Assembly: GCF_003991905.1 (NCBI RefSeq)
Contig: NZ_RSCL01000008.1
Coordinates: 186,001-250,000 of the forward strand
Length of the DNA stretch: 64,000 nt
Direction: 5' to 3'
Source: Dulcicalothrix desertica PCC 7102
Lineage (GTDB): Bacteria > Cyanobacteriota > Cyanobacteriia > Cyanobacteriales > Nostocaceae
Shown here: positions 35,074-45,554 of the stretch, piece by piece
How the letters are laid out: every line of letters starts with the position of its first letter
How positions within the stretch are numbered: position 1 is the stretch's first letter
Position numbers and translations under genes: made by a program
Notes under the pieces: model-generated
Seen by the model: only the letters and a program-made list of their open reading frames with translations
What the model was told of the DNA's origin: nothing
Database searches by the model: none

Positions 35074-37221
35074 ATGAAAAACCAAAATCAAAGTTTCTTG
35101 GCTTTTTTTAGCAAAGTTATTTTTGCAGTTGCCTATGTGGCAATGGTTTCACCAATAGCTTCTGCAAATACAGCATCAGGGTTGCCTACCAGCATTGAAG
35201 AATCTACTAATCCGCAAGAATCAAAAGTACTAGCAAGCGCAGACGATGACAATGACGACGACGATGACGATGATGATGATTTGCCGGAAGTCGTTAAAAC
35301 ATCTGTTTTTAAAGATATTTCTCAGCGCACAAATGTAGAAGTTTCTTCTTTGCGCGTTCTTAGAGCCGAAAAGACTACTTGGTCTAATGGCTGTTTGGGT
35401 TTAAAATCCGATGAAGTTTGTTCACAAACGTTGCTTCCTGGTTGGCAAGTCGTCGTTGCTGGCAGTACCCAAGCTTGGGTTTATCGTACTAATGAATCTG
35501 GCAGTATAGCCAAAATTGATGAAACATCAAGTCAGTCAGTGACTGCAACAATTCTCAAAACACGAACTGTTAACGAACAAATTAGCAGTCGCACTACTAC
35601 TATTCAACGTCGCAGTCAAGTACTCGCTGCCAGAACTACTGCGGTTAGTCGTGAGGATGAAGCAAATATAAATGCTGTTAGTCGCAGTAGTATGCAAGTT
35701 AGTGCTGCAACTGTTGACGTAAAAAGCAAAAAACCCGGTTTCAGTCTGGCAATTCTGCAACCGTCAGGTAGTTTTGAAGAAGTTATAGCGCGCGTTTCTA
35801 TAAAAGGTAAACGCGGTAAGAGTTATCTCAAAGAACGCTTTTTGGGTGATTATAAGTACAAAATCCAACAAAAAGCCAAATTTGTTAAAGGTTTGAAAGC
35901 TGGCGACAGAATTGTTGTCCGGTTGTATGATACTCAAAATCGCTTTATCGGCTACAGCGAATTTGAATGTTTGTCGGCAAATACTGCTGTTAATCTGATT
36001 TTGTCGAATAATCCCAGTGGCTATAAAGTTGTTCGCACCGTTTATGGTTTAGATACCAATTTTGATGGCGCCATTGACTCAGGTAGCACAACTTACGATT
36101 ATTTTACCCAAGTAAACGAACAGCGCGTTACTTTCTTAAGAAGTTCGCAGCAAGTAAATGTCAGTCAATTCCAAATTGAAGGATTATCAGCAGTTGCCAG
36201 TCGCAGCGTTTATCCTGCATCTTTTACCCAAGGTGAATATGCGCTAGTTCGACAGTCTGTGAGTGCTTCTAGTACAAATCTCGCTTCAGCACTCAAAGCG
36301 GCGCCAAGTCAGTTGGTGGAAGTGAATGAAGTTAGCGATGACTCAACTTTCGATGTCAGTCAAAAGATGATGGACTATCGTGAAGTAGGTGTTGCAAACG
36401 GTATTCAAGTTAAATTCTCGGATGTATCTGTAAATCACTGGGCAAAAGATTTTATTGCCGAGTTAGCAGCAATGGAAGTTATCGAAGGTTTCCCCGATGG
36501 TTCTTTCCGTCCCGAAGAACAAGTAACTCGTGCCCAATTTGCAGCAATGATTGCCCAAGCATTTGAAAAAGCGAAAGTTCGCAAAGTAGCTTCCTTCAGC
36601 GACGTTTCCTCGCGTTACTGGGCATTTAATGCAATTCGCGAAGCTTATCAAACAGGATTTTTAACTAGTTCTGGTAGTCAATTTAAACCAACCCAAGGTT
36701 TATCGCGTCTAGAAGCAATGCTAGCAATAGCACGCGGTTTGAATTACACAGTTACAGGTTCAACCGAAGCAATATTAGCAGCTTACAGCGATGCTACTAC
36801 CATTCGTAGTGATGTTCGCTCTTCTATTGCTGCCCTTACCGAACGCGGTATCGTCGTTAACTATCCAAATATCGAAACTCTCAATGCTGATAAAGTCGCA
36901 ACCCGCGCCGAAGTTTGTGCTTTAATTTACAAAGCATTGGTTAGCAAAGGTGAAGTTAGCGACATTTCTTCTGAGTATGTTGGTGGAGGAAACAAAACCG
37001 AAATTGAATCGCGCAACGACGATGATGACGATGATGACTCAGAGCGCAAAAAACCTAAACGTCCCTGTAACCAAGGTATCGGAAACGGCGCCGAAGGATG
37101 TGACCCAGGTAACTCCCGTCCACATGGTGGCAGCAACGACGAAGGTGATGATGACGATGACGATGACGATGACGATGATGACGATGATAAAAAACGGTCA
37201 CCAAATAAAAAAGATGATTAA
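35074..37221 (+). CDS. SLH-domain surface protein with Asp-rich tracts
   Basis: 715 aa from ATG 35074 (GTAGG just upstream). A signal peptide (FFSKVIFAVAYVAMVSPIAS) is followed by an Asp run, a small domain VFKDISQRTNVEVSSLRVLR with a CLGL...C pair, a long linker, and three S-layer-homology units from about residue 450 (FSDVSVNHWAKDFIAELAAM; FSDVSSRYWAFNAIREAYQT; SIAALTERGIVVNYP). The end has two poly-Asp tracts around CNQGIGNGAEGCDPGNS. SLH domains usually bind pyruvylated wall polymers, and the acidic runs could bind Ca2+. It should lie on the cell surface. A GGGCAAGG-type palindrome follows the stop. Confidence 0.88.
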   Translation: MKNQNQSFLAFFSKVIFAVAYVAMVSPIASANTASGLPTSIEESTNPQESKVLASADDDNDDDDDDDDDLPEVVKTSVFKDISQRTNVEVSSLRVLRAEKTTWSNGCLGLKSDEVCSQTLLPGWQVVVAGSTQAWVYRTNESGSIAKIDETSSQSVTATILKTRTVNEQISSRTTTIQRRSQVLAARTTAVSREDEANINAVSRSSMQVSAATVDVKSKKPGFSLAILQPSGSFEEVIARVSIKGKRGKSYLKERFLGDYKYKIQQKAKFVKGLKAGDRIVVRLYDTQNRFIGYSEFECLSANTAVNLILSNNPSGYKVVRTVYGLDTNFDGAIDSGSTTYDYFTQVNEQRVTFLRSSQQVNVSQFQIEGLSAVASRSVYPASFTQGEYALVRQSVSASSTNLASALKAAPSQLVEVNEVSDDSTFDVSQKMMDYREVGVANGIQVKFSDVSVNHWAKDFIAELAAMEVIEGFPDGSFRPEEQVTRAQFAAMIAQAFEKAKVRKVASFSDVSSRYWAFNAIREAYQTGFLTSSGSQFKPTQGLSRLEAMLAIARGLNYTVTGSTEAILAAYSDATTIRSDVRSSIAALTERGIVVNYPNIETLNADKVATRAEVCALIYKALVSKGEVSDISSEYVGGGNKTEIESRNDDDDDDDSERKKPKRPCNQGIGNGAEGCDPGNSRPHGGSNDEGDDDDDDDDDDDDDDKKRSPNKKDD

Positions 37222-37288
37222 CTAGTTAGTTCTAAATTAACTCTTGTGGGGTGGGCATCCTTGCCCGCCCTTACTTACTTCAATAAAG

Positions 37289-37807
37289 TTAAATATCAAA
37301 ACGTTGACAAAGTTCCTCTATTGCTTTAACAGGCAGATACAGCTTAAAGGGATATTCCTTAAATTGTTGAAAACCATACTTTTGATAAAAAGCAACTGCA
37401 TTTTCATCTATAGCTTCTACAACTACAGCAACGGATGCAACTTGCTCTGTCGTTCTAAGCGCGCGTTTCATAGCATCTATTAAAATGACCCCTCCCAAAC
37501 CTTGACCTTGCCGATTACTATCAACAGCAAGGCGACCAAGTAAAATAGCAGGAAGCAAAGGATAGCGAGGTAAACCTTTAGCAAAAGCTTCGTTTAAATT
37601 ATTAATATCTAGCGTATAAAAAGATAAAGTATAGTAAGCAATAATATCAGTACTTGGTGAATCAATCAAAACAAACACTGTAGCAACTTTTTTCTTGAGG
37701 TCTTGGGATGCGGATTTACGTATGTAGTTATCTAAACTATCGTTTCCACAGGAAAATACTGAACGATTATGCCTTTTACTATCGAGCAACTCAATCGTTA
37801 ATACCAT
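37289..37807 (-). CDS. GNAT-fold toxin of a DUF1778/GNAT toxin-antitoxin pair
   Basis: 172 aa. LGRLAVDSNRQGQGLGGVIL holds the acetyl-CoA loop (RQGQGLG), and AVAFYQKYGFQQF the C-terminal GNAT motif. Toxins of this type (TacT/AtaT-like) acetylate the amino group of charged tRNAs and stop translation. The gene overlaps the upstream DUF1778 antitoxin by 17 nt, which is the classic organisation. The N-terminus CGNDSLDNYIRKSASQDLKK is typical of this subfamily. Target tRNA unknown. Confidence 0.92.
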   Translation of the reverse strand: MVLTIELLDSKRHNRSVFSCGNDSLDNYIRKSASQDLKKKVATVFVLIDSPSTDIIAYYTLSFYTLDINNLNEAFAKGLPRYPLLPAILLGRLAVDSNRQGQGLGGVILIDAMKRALRTTEQVASVAVVVEAIDENAVAFYQKYGFQQFKEYPFKLYLPVKAIEELCQRFDI

Positions 37808-38078
37808 TTTGCATCACCTGTTTATAACGTAAAGCTGCTGCAATCAGAGCATCATTTGGTATCGCTGGCTGCTTTAGGGCTTCTACAAAAGCTTCAGCAT
37901 CTTCTAAACTTAGCTTGAGCGTTTGATGCTGCTCTATAACTTTGCAAGCTGCTTGTTGAACGCTCGCGATGACAAAATCTGTTAACGTGACTCCCTGTAA
38001 GTCAGCAGCCTTTTGCCATAAAGCTTTTATCTCAGGATTAACGCGCGCTTCTAGTCGAGCTATCTTTGTATCATTCAT
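37791..38078 (-). CDS. DUF1778 (TacA-like) antitoxin
   Basis: 95 aa. Ribbon-helix-helix N-terminus (KIARLEARVNPEIKALWQKA, then LQGVTLTDFVIASV), with a C-terminal arm LSLEDAEAFVEALKQP that would bind the toxin. It neutralises the GNAT toxin and represses the operon. First gene of the pair; a palindromic operator lies 34 nt upstream. Confidence 0.92.
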   Translation of the reverse strand: MNDTKIARLEARVNPEIKALWQKAADLQGVTLTDFVIASVQQAACKVIEQHQTLKLSLEDAEAFVEALKQPAIPNDALIAAALRYKQVMQNGIND

Positions 38079-38111
38079 AGAAAATAAGCTTAAGCCTACA
38101 TTTTTATTATA

Positions 38112-38128
38112 TACGGCAATATGCCGTA
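38112..38128 (-). promoter_or_regulatory. Palindromic operator of the DUF1778/GNAT operon
   Basis: TACGGCA-ATA-TGCCGTA is a perfect 17-nt inverted repeat in the AT-rich leader upstream of the antitoxin start. It is the natural binding site for the ribbon-helix-helix antitoxin (inference). Confidence 0.6.
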
Positions 38129-38210
38129 AAAAATCAACAACTATGATGATAAGATAGAGTTAGTTTCCAAACATTATTTGGTATGACTGTATCATCAAAC
38201 GTTTACGAAA

Positions 38211-38250
38211 TAGTTATACAGTTTTAGGATATGGGTTAACCCGCCCCTAC
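38211..38250. repeat. Half copy of the AACCCGCCCCT repeat
   Basis: TTTTAGGATATGGGTTAACC plus CGCCCCTACGGTATTG matches the right half of the 6734-6790 element. It sits immediately upstream of the DUF790 gene and could affect its translation. Confidence 0.7.
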
Positions 38251-38260
38251 GGTATTGACC

Positions 38261-39484
38261 ATGTTAACAACTGATTTACTTATTTATCGCCAAAATGGTG
38301 AACAGATTATACCTAAACGTTTGAAAATTGAATCGAAAAGTTTGGAGTTAGCGACTGAGCTAATTAATTGTTTTCTCAGTATGCGAGGTAAAACCCAAGG
38401 TGATTTAGAACGACAATTGTCTGAATTAGAGGGGGAAAGTACTGATTACCGTGTGAAGCGAGGATTAGCTTATATTCTTAAAAGCAGCTTTTGCAATTTT
38501 GAAATAGTCAGTCCCATTGACCCACTTTTACTACGCGAACGTGTATTCGCACGTGCTGCATTATCTGTTCCTAGTAGAAATCAAACGCAGGCTACACTTA
38601 CATATGTAGCTGATGTATTAACTAAAGAACTTGAACGCGAGGTGTTACCCGAACAGGTAAAATCAGGGTTATATGCCGATTTGTCAGAAAATAGGATTTT
38701 AACAGCTTTTGAGGAACCAAATCCTGAAGCTTTGATACATAGATACAACTTGTCACAAGTGCAGGGGATATTTTACAAAGCGAGTCAGCTAGTTATCAAC
38801 GCACATCGTAACAACCCTGGAGAGTACAAGTTATTATTTAGGTACTTAAAATTATTTCAATTAATGGCTTATATCGAAGGTGACTCAGACCACGGGTTTA
38901 CTATTACTATTGATGGGCCAGTTAGTTTATTTAATCCGAGTACACGGTATGGTCTTGCTATAGCTAAATTAATTCCCGCTATACTTCACGTCACGAAATG
39001 GAGTCTAGCAGCAACATTACAAGTCCGCGATACTTACAACGATACTTGGAAAATCGGAAGATTTGCGTTGAATTCAGCAGATTGTGGTTTAGTTACACAT
39101 TACCCACCTGGCAAACCATACGATAGCATGTTAGAAGCATCGTTTGCTGATAAATGGGATTCATTAAAAACCGAATGGAAACTAGAACGTGAAGTTGATT
39201 TAGTTCCCATTCCCGGTAGTGTCATGATTCCCGATTTTCGTCTCGTTCATCCTGACGGTAGAGATTACTTATTAGAAATTGTAGGGTACTGGCGCCCAGA
39301 ATATCTACAGAAGAAATTTTCTCAAGTGCGACGTTCAGCATGTAATAATTTAATACTGGCTATTTCTGAAAGACTCAACTTAGAAAAAGCAGGTGTAAAA
39401 TTAAACGACGTACCCGCACGCATAGTTTGGTTCAAAGACAAATTACAACCAAAAGCAGTATTAGCAGTGTTAGAAGATGTTTGA
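38261..39484 (+). CDS. DUF790 (Bax1-like) nuclease
   Basis: 407 aa from ATG 38261 (LTTDLLIYRQNGEQIIPKRL); a TTG 6 nt upstream is in frame. This matches DUF790, the family of Bax1, the nuclease partner of archaeal XPB. The N-terminal two thirds hold conserved helical stretches (ERVFARAALSVPSRNQTQ, LIHRYNLSQVQGIFYKAS, YKLLFRYLKLFQLMAYIE). The C-terminal nuclease core shows SVMIPDFRLVHPDGRDYLLE and EIVGYWRPEYLQKK, a PD-(D/E)XK-like arrangement. It would incise DNA opened by the XPB-like helicase encoded at 33387. A strong C/G-tract hairpin follows. Confidence 0.88.
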   Translation: MLTTDLLIYRQNGEQIIPKRLKIESKSLELATELINCFLSMRGKTQGDLERQLSELEGESTDYRVKRGLAYILKSSFCNFEIVSPIDPLLLRERVFARAALSVPSRNQTQATLTYVADVLTKELEREVLPEQVKSGLYADLSENRILTAFEEPNPEALIHRYNLSQVQGIFYKASQLVINAHRNNPGEYKLLFRYLKLFQLMAYIEGDSDHGFTITIDGPVSLFNPSTRYGLAIAKLIPAILHVTKWSLAATLQVRDTYNDTWKIGRFALNSADCGLVTHYPPGKPYDSMLEASFADKWDSLKTEWKLEREVDLVPIPGSVMIPDFRLVHPDGRDYLLEIVGYWRPEYLQKKFSQVRRSACNNLILAISERLNLEKAGVKLNDVPARIVWFKDKLQPKAVLAVLEDV

Positions 39485-39507
39485 AAAGTAAAATTCAATA
39501 CGTATTT

Positions 39508-39548
39508 AATCCCCCCAACCCCCCTTTCATGCGGGGGGTTAGGGGGAT
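39508..39548. terminator. Double-tract hairpin AATCCCCCC...GGGGGATT
   Basis: AATCCCCCCAACCCCCC pairs with GGGGGGTTAGGGGGATT across a short TTTCATGC loop, followed by TT. A very stable hairpin after the DUF790 stop, also known as a dispersed cyanobacterial repeat type. Confidence 0.7.
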
Positions 39549-39681
39549 TTTAAAACTATAGTTAAAGTAAAAAACTTAAACTTCGATTATTGTAATAAAT
39601 AAAACAGACGGTCTTGGTATTTATTGGTATAAATAAATATAAATTCTCAATGGCAGTGGCAGAACACCAAATGGAGGTAAG

Positions 39682-41448
39682 ATGGATATTATTTCTTCTA
39701 CATGTATGGTGGCACTGTTTAATACTGTTTGGCAAGGCTGTTTAACCAATGTAGCTTATGATGTAATTGAAGAAGTATTACATTTAGAAACTTTCATTTT
39801 AAAAATAAGAAATAATCATCAATTAAATCAATATTTAGCTTCGGCACTTGCTAAATGTTTTATTAATGCACAAAAAAATATTGCAAACGAATGTATTGAA
39901 GAACTCAAACGTAATTCTACCCAAGCTAATTATCGCGGACTAATTACCTATAAGCCAGAGCAAAACCATATTGATATTCATAATCTACAACATAAAATTG
40001 ACTCTCTAAAAAAACAGTTACTTTTGATTAAAAAGAACCCAAGCAGTATACCTATTTTTAGTCTAACAGAAATTGAGCAACTATTAGCATCTAAAGCTGG
40101 AGCCGATTGTTCAACCTCTACAAGTCTTATAGATAAACTACTACCATTAGCGCTAGAAAACTGCCCCGTAGCTATCTATGAGCAAAAGCTAAAGCACCAA
40201 AAAAGTGGCTTATTTGAAAAAATATCTGACTGTTTTTTAGAAGAAGTAGTAGAGTATGAGTTACTTTATCGCATCTTTACAACTTTGTCTCAGTCTCGGA
40301 CAAGTACTAATGTACAGAAAAATCATGAGGAATTACTCAACATTAAAAAGTTACTTGAAGACTTAAATAATTTTCCACAAAAAAGTGTTCATTCTAAAAC
40401 ATTACCAAGCTCCGATAAAAAACAAGATTTGCACGCTACACATCAAGAATTATTAACAGAATCAGAAGATTATTTATTGGATTCTAGTTTCTATTCTGAT
40501 TGCTGTAAAGAAATTGATAAACCAGGCGCATTAATTAGAGTAAAAGCTCCTTTAAAATGGGGAAAAACATACTTAATGATGCACATTTTAAATTATGGTA
40601 ATCAAAAAGGATATAAATTTGTAAGAGTAGATTTTAAGCAAGCAGACTCAAATGTTTTTATCGATTCAGAACAATTTTTAAAGTGGTTTTGTTCTAAAAT
40701 TACTGATGAAATAAATTTGTCAGATAAGCTAGATGAATATTGGCGCCAAACAAGAGGTATAAAAAGGAATTGCAGTAATTATTTTGAAAAATATTTATTA
40801 GCATCAATTGATAACCCTTTGATTTTAGGATTAGATGATGTTGATTTACTGTTTTCTAACTTAACAACTGCTCACGACTTTTTTTCCTTACTACGTAGTT
40901 GGCATGAAGACGCGAAGGTAAAGCCAATTTGGCAAAAATTACGATTAATACTAGCTTACTCCAGAGAAGATAATATTTATCTACCTCAAAATCAGTCCCC
41001 ATTTAATGTTGGCAAGAACGTCGAACTTCAAGAATTAAGTCAGAAGCAAGTTTTTCAGTTAGTACAAAAATATAAATTAAATTGGGATGAAGAACAAGTC
41101 AAACAACTGATGAGAATGGTAGGTGGTCATCCCTATTTAGTACTGACAGCATTGGAGCAAATTGCATATAAAAAAATCACACTTGAAGAATTTCTTGAAA
41201 CTGCTCCTACTGAAGAAGGTTTGTACGGTGACTACTTACTGCGCTATTTAAGTTTCTTAGAAGATAATCAAGAGTTACTTGAAGCACTTCAGCAAATAGT
41301 AAATGCAAATACTCCAGTAAAAATAGATGCTAAGAATGCATCAAAATTGAAAAATATGGGGTTAGTAAAATCAAAAGGTAATTCCGTTGAGATTTTATGT
41401 GATTTATTTCGCCTTTATTTTAAAGATAGGTTAGAGGTTAATTCATGA
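39682..41448 (+). CDS. AAA-like STAND-type ATPase with unknown N-terminal domain (gene 1 of pair)
   Basis: 588 aa. Residues 1-~250 are a helical region I cannot assign ([20 protein letters not shown]...; [20 protein letters not shown]). From ~265 comes the AAA-like (AAA_35) module of cyanobacterial STAND proteins: [20 protein letters not shown], Walker [12 protein letters not shown] (GKT 294-296), Walker [13 protein letters not shown] and [15 protein letters not shown], with a C-terminal winged-helix-like end. The Walker loop is less regular than usual (W in place of M). Its stop overlaps the next ATG (ATGA). Codon use is noticeably AT-rich compared with the flanking genes. Probably part of a defence or signalling module. 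Confidence 0.75.
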   Translation: MDIISSTCMVALFNTVWQGCLTNVAYDVIEEVLHLETFILKIRNNHQLNQYLASALAKCFINAQKNIANECIEELKRNSTQANYRGLITYKPEQNHIDIHNLQHKIDSLKKQLLLIKKNPSSIPIFSLTEIEQLLASKAGADCSTSTSLIDKLLPLALENCPVAIYEQKLKHQKSGLFEKISDCFLEEVVEYELLYRIFTTLSQSRTSTNVQKNHEELLNIKKLLEDLNNFPQKSVHSKTLPSSDKKQDLHATHQELLTESEDYLLDSSFYSDCCKEIDKPGALIRVKAPLKWGKTYLMMHILNYGNQKGYKFVRVDFKQADSNVFIDSEQFLKWFCSKITDEINLSDKLDEYWRQTRGIKRNCSNYFEKYLLASIDNPLILGLDDVDLLFSNLTTAHDFFSLLRSWHEDAKVKPIWQKLRLILAYSREDNIYLPQNQSPFNVGKNVELQELSQKQVFQLVQKYKLNWDEEQVKQLMRMVGGHPYLVLTALEQIAYKKITLEEFLETAPTEEGLYGDYLLRYLSFLEDNQELLEALQQIVNANTPVKIDAKNASKLKNMGLVKSKGNSVEILCDLFRLYFKDRLEVNS

Positions 41449-44186
41449 ATGCAGTATTTCAAGGAAATTACGGATACCAAGATGGAGGCACTTTACCTGC
41501 TGAATCTTTGACTTATGTAACACGGCAAGCAGATGAGGATTTTTACCAAGCACTAAAAGCAGGGAAGTTTTGTTATGTTCTTAATTCGCGGCAGATGGGT
41601 AAATCTAGTCTTCGGGTAAGAACTATGCAGCGGTTGAAAGAGGAAGGCATTCTTTGTGCTGCAATAGATATTAGCATCAATACTAATGTTTCTTTAGAGG
41701 AATGGTACACTGATTTAATAGATTGCTTAATTAATGAATTAGATTTAGCAGATAATTTTAATTTAGACAATTGGTGGTTTAGTTACAAAAGTTTGTCTCC
41801 AACACAAAAATTTAATAAATTTATTGAAATAATTTTAATCAATTATAATTATGAAAAAATTGTAATTTTTATAGATGAAATCGACAGCATTATTAGTCTT
41901 AAGTTTAAAATAGATGATTTTTTTGCTTTCATTCGATACTGTTTTAATCAACGTGCCGATAACCTGGAATATAGGCGCCTAACTTTTGCACTTTTAGGAG
42001 TAGCGACTCCATCTGATTTAATCAAAGATAAAACACGTACACCATTTAATATCGGTCAAGCAATTGAACTTAATGGTTTTCAGTTGAACGAAGTAGACCC
42101 TTTAGCAAAAGGGTTAGAAGGAAAAGTTGATAACCCGTTAGAAATATTGACGCAGATATTAAATTGGACAGGAGGACAACCATATCTTACACACAGACTT
42201 TGTAAACTTGTTAATGAATCACAATCATATATAATTGCAGGTAATGAAGCGGAATCAATCCAAAACTTGGTACAAGCTCGCGTGATTAATGATTGGGAAT
42301 ATCAAGATGAGCAAGCACATTTACGCACAATCCGCGATAGAATTTTAGAAAGCGAGAGCGCTGGAAGATTATTAGGCTTATATCAACATATTTTGCAAAA
42401 CGACGAAGTTGCACCTAATGACAATCTAGAAGAAATGGAACTACGTCTATCTGGGTTAGTTGTTGAAAAACAAAACAAGCTAAAAGTTTATAACCGTATT
42501 TATCAAGTAGTATTTGACCAGACTTGGATTAACAAGGAGTTGGCGAAATTACGACCATACGCTGAAGCAATAAATGCTTGGCTAATGTCTGAACGTATGG
42601 ATGATTCGCGATTATTACAAGGAAAAGCATTAGAAGATGCACTGCGATGGGCAGATAAAAAAATACTGAGCAACGATGACTATCAGTTTTTACAAGCAAG
42701 TCAAGCACAAGCTTGGAAATTAATACGTTTTAAATTTAACAATGACGAAGAAGCGTCTAATGTACTAGAATTAATTGCTTTATGCGACAAATATCCTGAA
42801 AAAGCTACGGAATTTCTATTTATTAACTATTTTGAGCAATGGTTTGTAGGACATTTAGGAAGAACAGATTTAGCAAGCATATCAACGAAGTTTGTATCTG
42901 AGTATAAACAGGACAAACGCAGAGGGTTAGAGATGTTTGTACGAGAACTTTGTAAAAGCACAGAAGAAATCGACCCTTACCCCAAAATTTTTGTAAAACC
43001 AAATAAACTAGACTTTGGTACAATTCCAATTGGATATCAACAACAAGTTTATTTAGAAATAGGCAATAATGGACGTGGCTTTGCTTGGGGTGAGATAACA
43101 ATTGAAGGAGATGTTCCTAGTATAACTATAATGAACACGTCTTTTAGTTCACTTACTACTAAATCAATTTTTGTTGAGATAGATACACTTTACACATTAC
43201 CAGGAGATTATCAAGGTACTATTAATATTTATTTGGAAGATATTGACTATGATTGTCGAATTGATATTAATTACAAAGTTACAAAACTTAAGATTTATTT
43301 AGAACCTGCTCAATTAAATTTAGGCGTTATTAAAGGTGATGAAGTTAAATTCGATGAGATAATAAAAGTAAGTTGCGAACCACCTACAGGTAGAATTAAA
43401 GGTACTATTTCAACTCAAGCATATTCTTTTGGGCCAGAGCATATTAAAATAAAACCGACAATATTTGAAAGCTCAAAATTTTATATAAATTTAAAAGTTG
43501 ATACAAGATTAATGCAGTTAGGCTCGCATGAAGATAAAATTATTATAAAAACAAACGTCGGCGAATATTCGATTCCCATACTTTTCAAAATTCCAACAAG
43601 ATGGGAAAATATATTATCTATTTCTTTTTTCTATGCTTTTTTTGCGGGATGCAGTCTTGGACTAATTCGATTTGTCAATTCATTTTCATTAGTACAATTG
43701 AGAAGTTTTTGTTATCTTAATAATACAAACAATAATCTTATATCTTTAATCACAAACTTAGAGCCTAATTTTATCCTAACTTTGTTTGGGTGTTTAATAA
43801 TTATAATATTGCCAAAGTTTACAAGTGTAAATTTTGTTACAAAAATTTTTGATTTTTTCGGTAACTTTGTTCATTTAATAATAATTTCTATTTTAATATT
43901 ATTACCAATAATTATAACATCAGGTCAACTTTTTTACCTTTTAACTTTAGTTAGTTTTTGTTTTATCGTAATTTTGGATTTATTCGTATCTCCACTAAAA
44001 TTTATAGGTATAAAAGAACCTTCTATTGCATGGTTAATAATGGGTGCGCTAATCGGAACTCTAGTAGGAATACTCCCAGCGTTACATAATAATAAAAAAG
44101 ATAATATTTATTTATGGATTAAAATAATCATTATAACCCTAGCAATATTAATATTTGGATATTCAACGATTGATACAGGGTGTTAA
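41445..44186 (+). CDS. AAA-like ATPase with Ig-like (ASH/MSP) domains and C-terminal membrane bundle (gene 2 of pair)
   Basis: 913 aa, starting on the 4-nt overlap with gene 1. AAA_35 module at the N-terminus: [20 protein letters not shown], Walker [11 protein letters not shown] (48-57), Walker [11 protein letters not shown] (140-149) and [18 protein letters not shown]; winged-helix to ~400; a helical span to ~510. Two beta-sandwich repeats follow, [18 protein letters not shown] (~512) and [16 protein letters not shown] (~614), of the ASH/MSP-like kind. From ~720 five to seven hydrophobic helices ([47 protein letters not shown]). It is predicted to sit in the inner membrane with the ATPase in the cytosol. 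The last 24 nt overlap the convergent flippase gene. Confidence 0.75.
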   Translation: MNAVFQGNYGYQDGGTLPAESLTYVTRQADEDFYQALKAGKFCYVLNSRQMGKSSLRVRTMQRLKEEGILCAAIDISINTNVSLEEWYTDLIDCLINELDLADNFNLDNWWFSYKSLSPTQKFNKFIEIILINYNYEKIVIFIDEIDSIISLKFKIDDFFAFIRYCFNQRADNLEYRRLTFALLGVATPSDLIKDKTRTPFNIGQAIELNGFQLNEVDPLAKGLEGKVDNPLEILTQILNWTGGQPYLTHRLCKLVNESQSYIIAGNEAESIQNLVQARVINDWEYQDEQAHLRTIRDRILESESAGRLLGLYQHILQNDEVAPNDNLEEMELRLSGLVVEKQNKLKVYNRIYQVVFDQTWINKELAKLRPYAEAINAWLMSERMDDSRLLQGKALEDALRWADKKILSNDDYQFLQASQAQAWKLIRFKFNNDEEASNVLELIALCDKYPEKATEFLFINYFEQWFVGHLGRTDLASISTKFVSEYKQDKRRGLEMFVRELCKSTEEIDPYPKIFVKPNKLDFGTIPIGYQQQVYLEIGNNGRGFAWGEITIEGDVPSITIMNTSFSSLTTKSIFVEIDTLYTLPGDYQGTINIYLEDIDYDCRIDINYKVTKLKIYLEPAQLNLGVIKGDEVKFDEIIKVSCEPPTGRIKGTISTQAYSFGPEHIKIKPTIFESSKFYINLKVDTRLMQLGSHEDKIIIKTNVGEYSIPILFKIPTRWENILSISFFYAFFAGCSLGLIRFVNSFSLVQLRSFCYLNNTNNNLISLITNLEPNFILTLFGCLIIIILPKFTSVNFVTKIFDFFGNFVHLIIISILILLPIIITSGQLFYLLTLVSFCFIVILDLFVSPLKFIGIKEPSIAWLIMGALIGTLVGILPALHNNKKDNIYLWIKIIIITLAILIFGYSTIDTGC

Positions 44187-45515
44187 CAATGCAGCAACAA
44201 TCGAAGGACGAATACCCAAATGCTTGACTACCAAGCGATGTAACCATAAATTCCATAGCATCATCGAAAACGCTGTTGCTAATGCGGCGCCTAAAATTCC
44301 CAGAGTGCGTATACCAATCAAATTCAGTACAATATTAACGAGTGCGCTGATACCCACAACCACCGCACACTGATTTTGATGTCCAGTCATCTGCAACAAA
44401 TACCCCACCGAACCTGCACCCACGTTAACTAGTTGCCCTAAAATCAAAGCTATTAATACAAACTTCGCGCTGACAAATTCCTCACCAAACATTCGCAGTA
44501 CAGGTTCTGCAAAAATAATCATTCCCAAACCAACTGCAAGGGCAGGAAAAAACATCCACTTAACGCTGGTCGATACTAATTTTTGCAGCCCAACCATATC
44601 ACCTTTCACATATAATGAAGCAAACATCGGCGCTGCAATTGAATTGATTGATGTTAGCAACAAATTTACCCACAGTGACGTTTTAAAAGCGGCGCCGTAA
44701 ACACCCACTGCTTTCACTCCTAGCATACCACCAATCATTAGCGTGTCTGCTTGGTTCAAAATCACGTTAGAACCATCGAGAAATATTACCACTAATGCTA
44801 CTTTCCACCATTGACCCAATGCATAACTTGACTTGACATAATTAATTTCTCTAGGAAAACTCAGACGTAATAAAATCAATTGCCCAACTGTAACAATGAG
44901 TAAAGATAGTATTGAACAAAACAGTACATTATATGATGTTAAAGAATGCCCCACACTCCATAACATCGTTATAACCATAAATAAGATTGGGTAAACAACC
45001 ATATATGGCGCCAATGCTAAAATAATCCGATGCAAACCCCTTGCCATTTGTTGCTGTAAAATTGCAATAGCTAGGAAAGGAACTCCCCAAACGCCAATAA
45101 TCAAAGCTATGGTATTTTCTAATTTATAATATACTTCTAACCGAAGTAATACTCCAGTACTCGTGCATGAAACTATTAAGCTAGCAATAAGTGTTTGTAG
45201 CCAACTACCCGTAACTATTCCCTTTAAATGTGCCCAATCTTGTTTAATAATATATTCAGGAATAAACCGCAACACAGTCGTAGGAAAACCCAAACTAGCA
45301 GGAAAAGCTAAGAAAGTTGCTAGCGTCGTTGCGTATTCATACACTCCATATTCTGTAGCTCCAATAGTCTGCGCTAAAAAGACTTGAAACCCATAATTTA
45401 AAGCAGCATTTAATATTTGTACAGCTAAAGCACTACTGGCGCCACGTGCTAAAGTTATTAATAATGAAGATGTTGTTTCAGGCGCCGTTTGTTGTAGATT
45501 TTCCTTTTTATTCAT
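44163..45515 (-). CDS. Oligosaccharide flippase (Wzx / polysaccharide biosynthesis family)
   Basis: 450 aa with about 12-14 hydrophobic helices. N-terminal [20 protein letters not shown] and [20 protein letters not shown] are typical of the MATE-like flippases that move lipid-linked sugar units across the inner membrane; [20 protein letters not shown] is the conserved central stretch. No glycosyltransferase is beside it, so its polysaccharide is unknown. ATG 45515 gives MNKKENLQQ. Its 3' end overlaps the STAND gene by 24 nt. Confidence 0.9.
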   Translation of the reverse strand: MNKKENLQQTAPETTSSLLITLARGASSALAVQILNAALNYGFQVFLAQTIGATEYGVYEYATTLATFLAFPASLGFPTTVLRFIPEYIIKQDWAHLKGIVTGSWLQTLIASLIVSCTSTGVLLRLEVYYKLENTIALIIGVWGVPFLAIAILQQQMARGLHRIILALAPYMVVYPILFMVITMLWSVGHSLTSYNVLFCSILSLLIVTVGQLILLRLSFPREINYVKSSYALGQWWKVALVVIFLDGSNVILNQADTLMIGGMLGVKAVGVYGAAFKTSLWVNLLLTSINSIAAPMFASLYVKGDMVGLQKLVSTSVKWMFFPALAVGLGMIIFAEPVLRMFGEEFVSAKFVLIALILGQLVNVGAGSVGYLLQMTGHQNQCAVVVGISALVNIVLNLIGIRTLGILGAALATAFSMMLWNLWLHRLVVKHLGIRPSIVAALLTPCINR

Positions 45516-45554
45516 TTATATTACAGATATAAGAACAGTAGAGACATTTATCTA

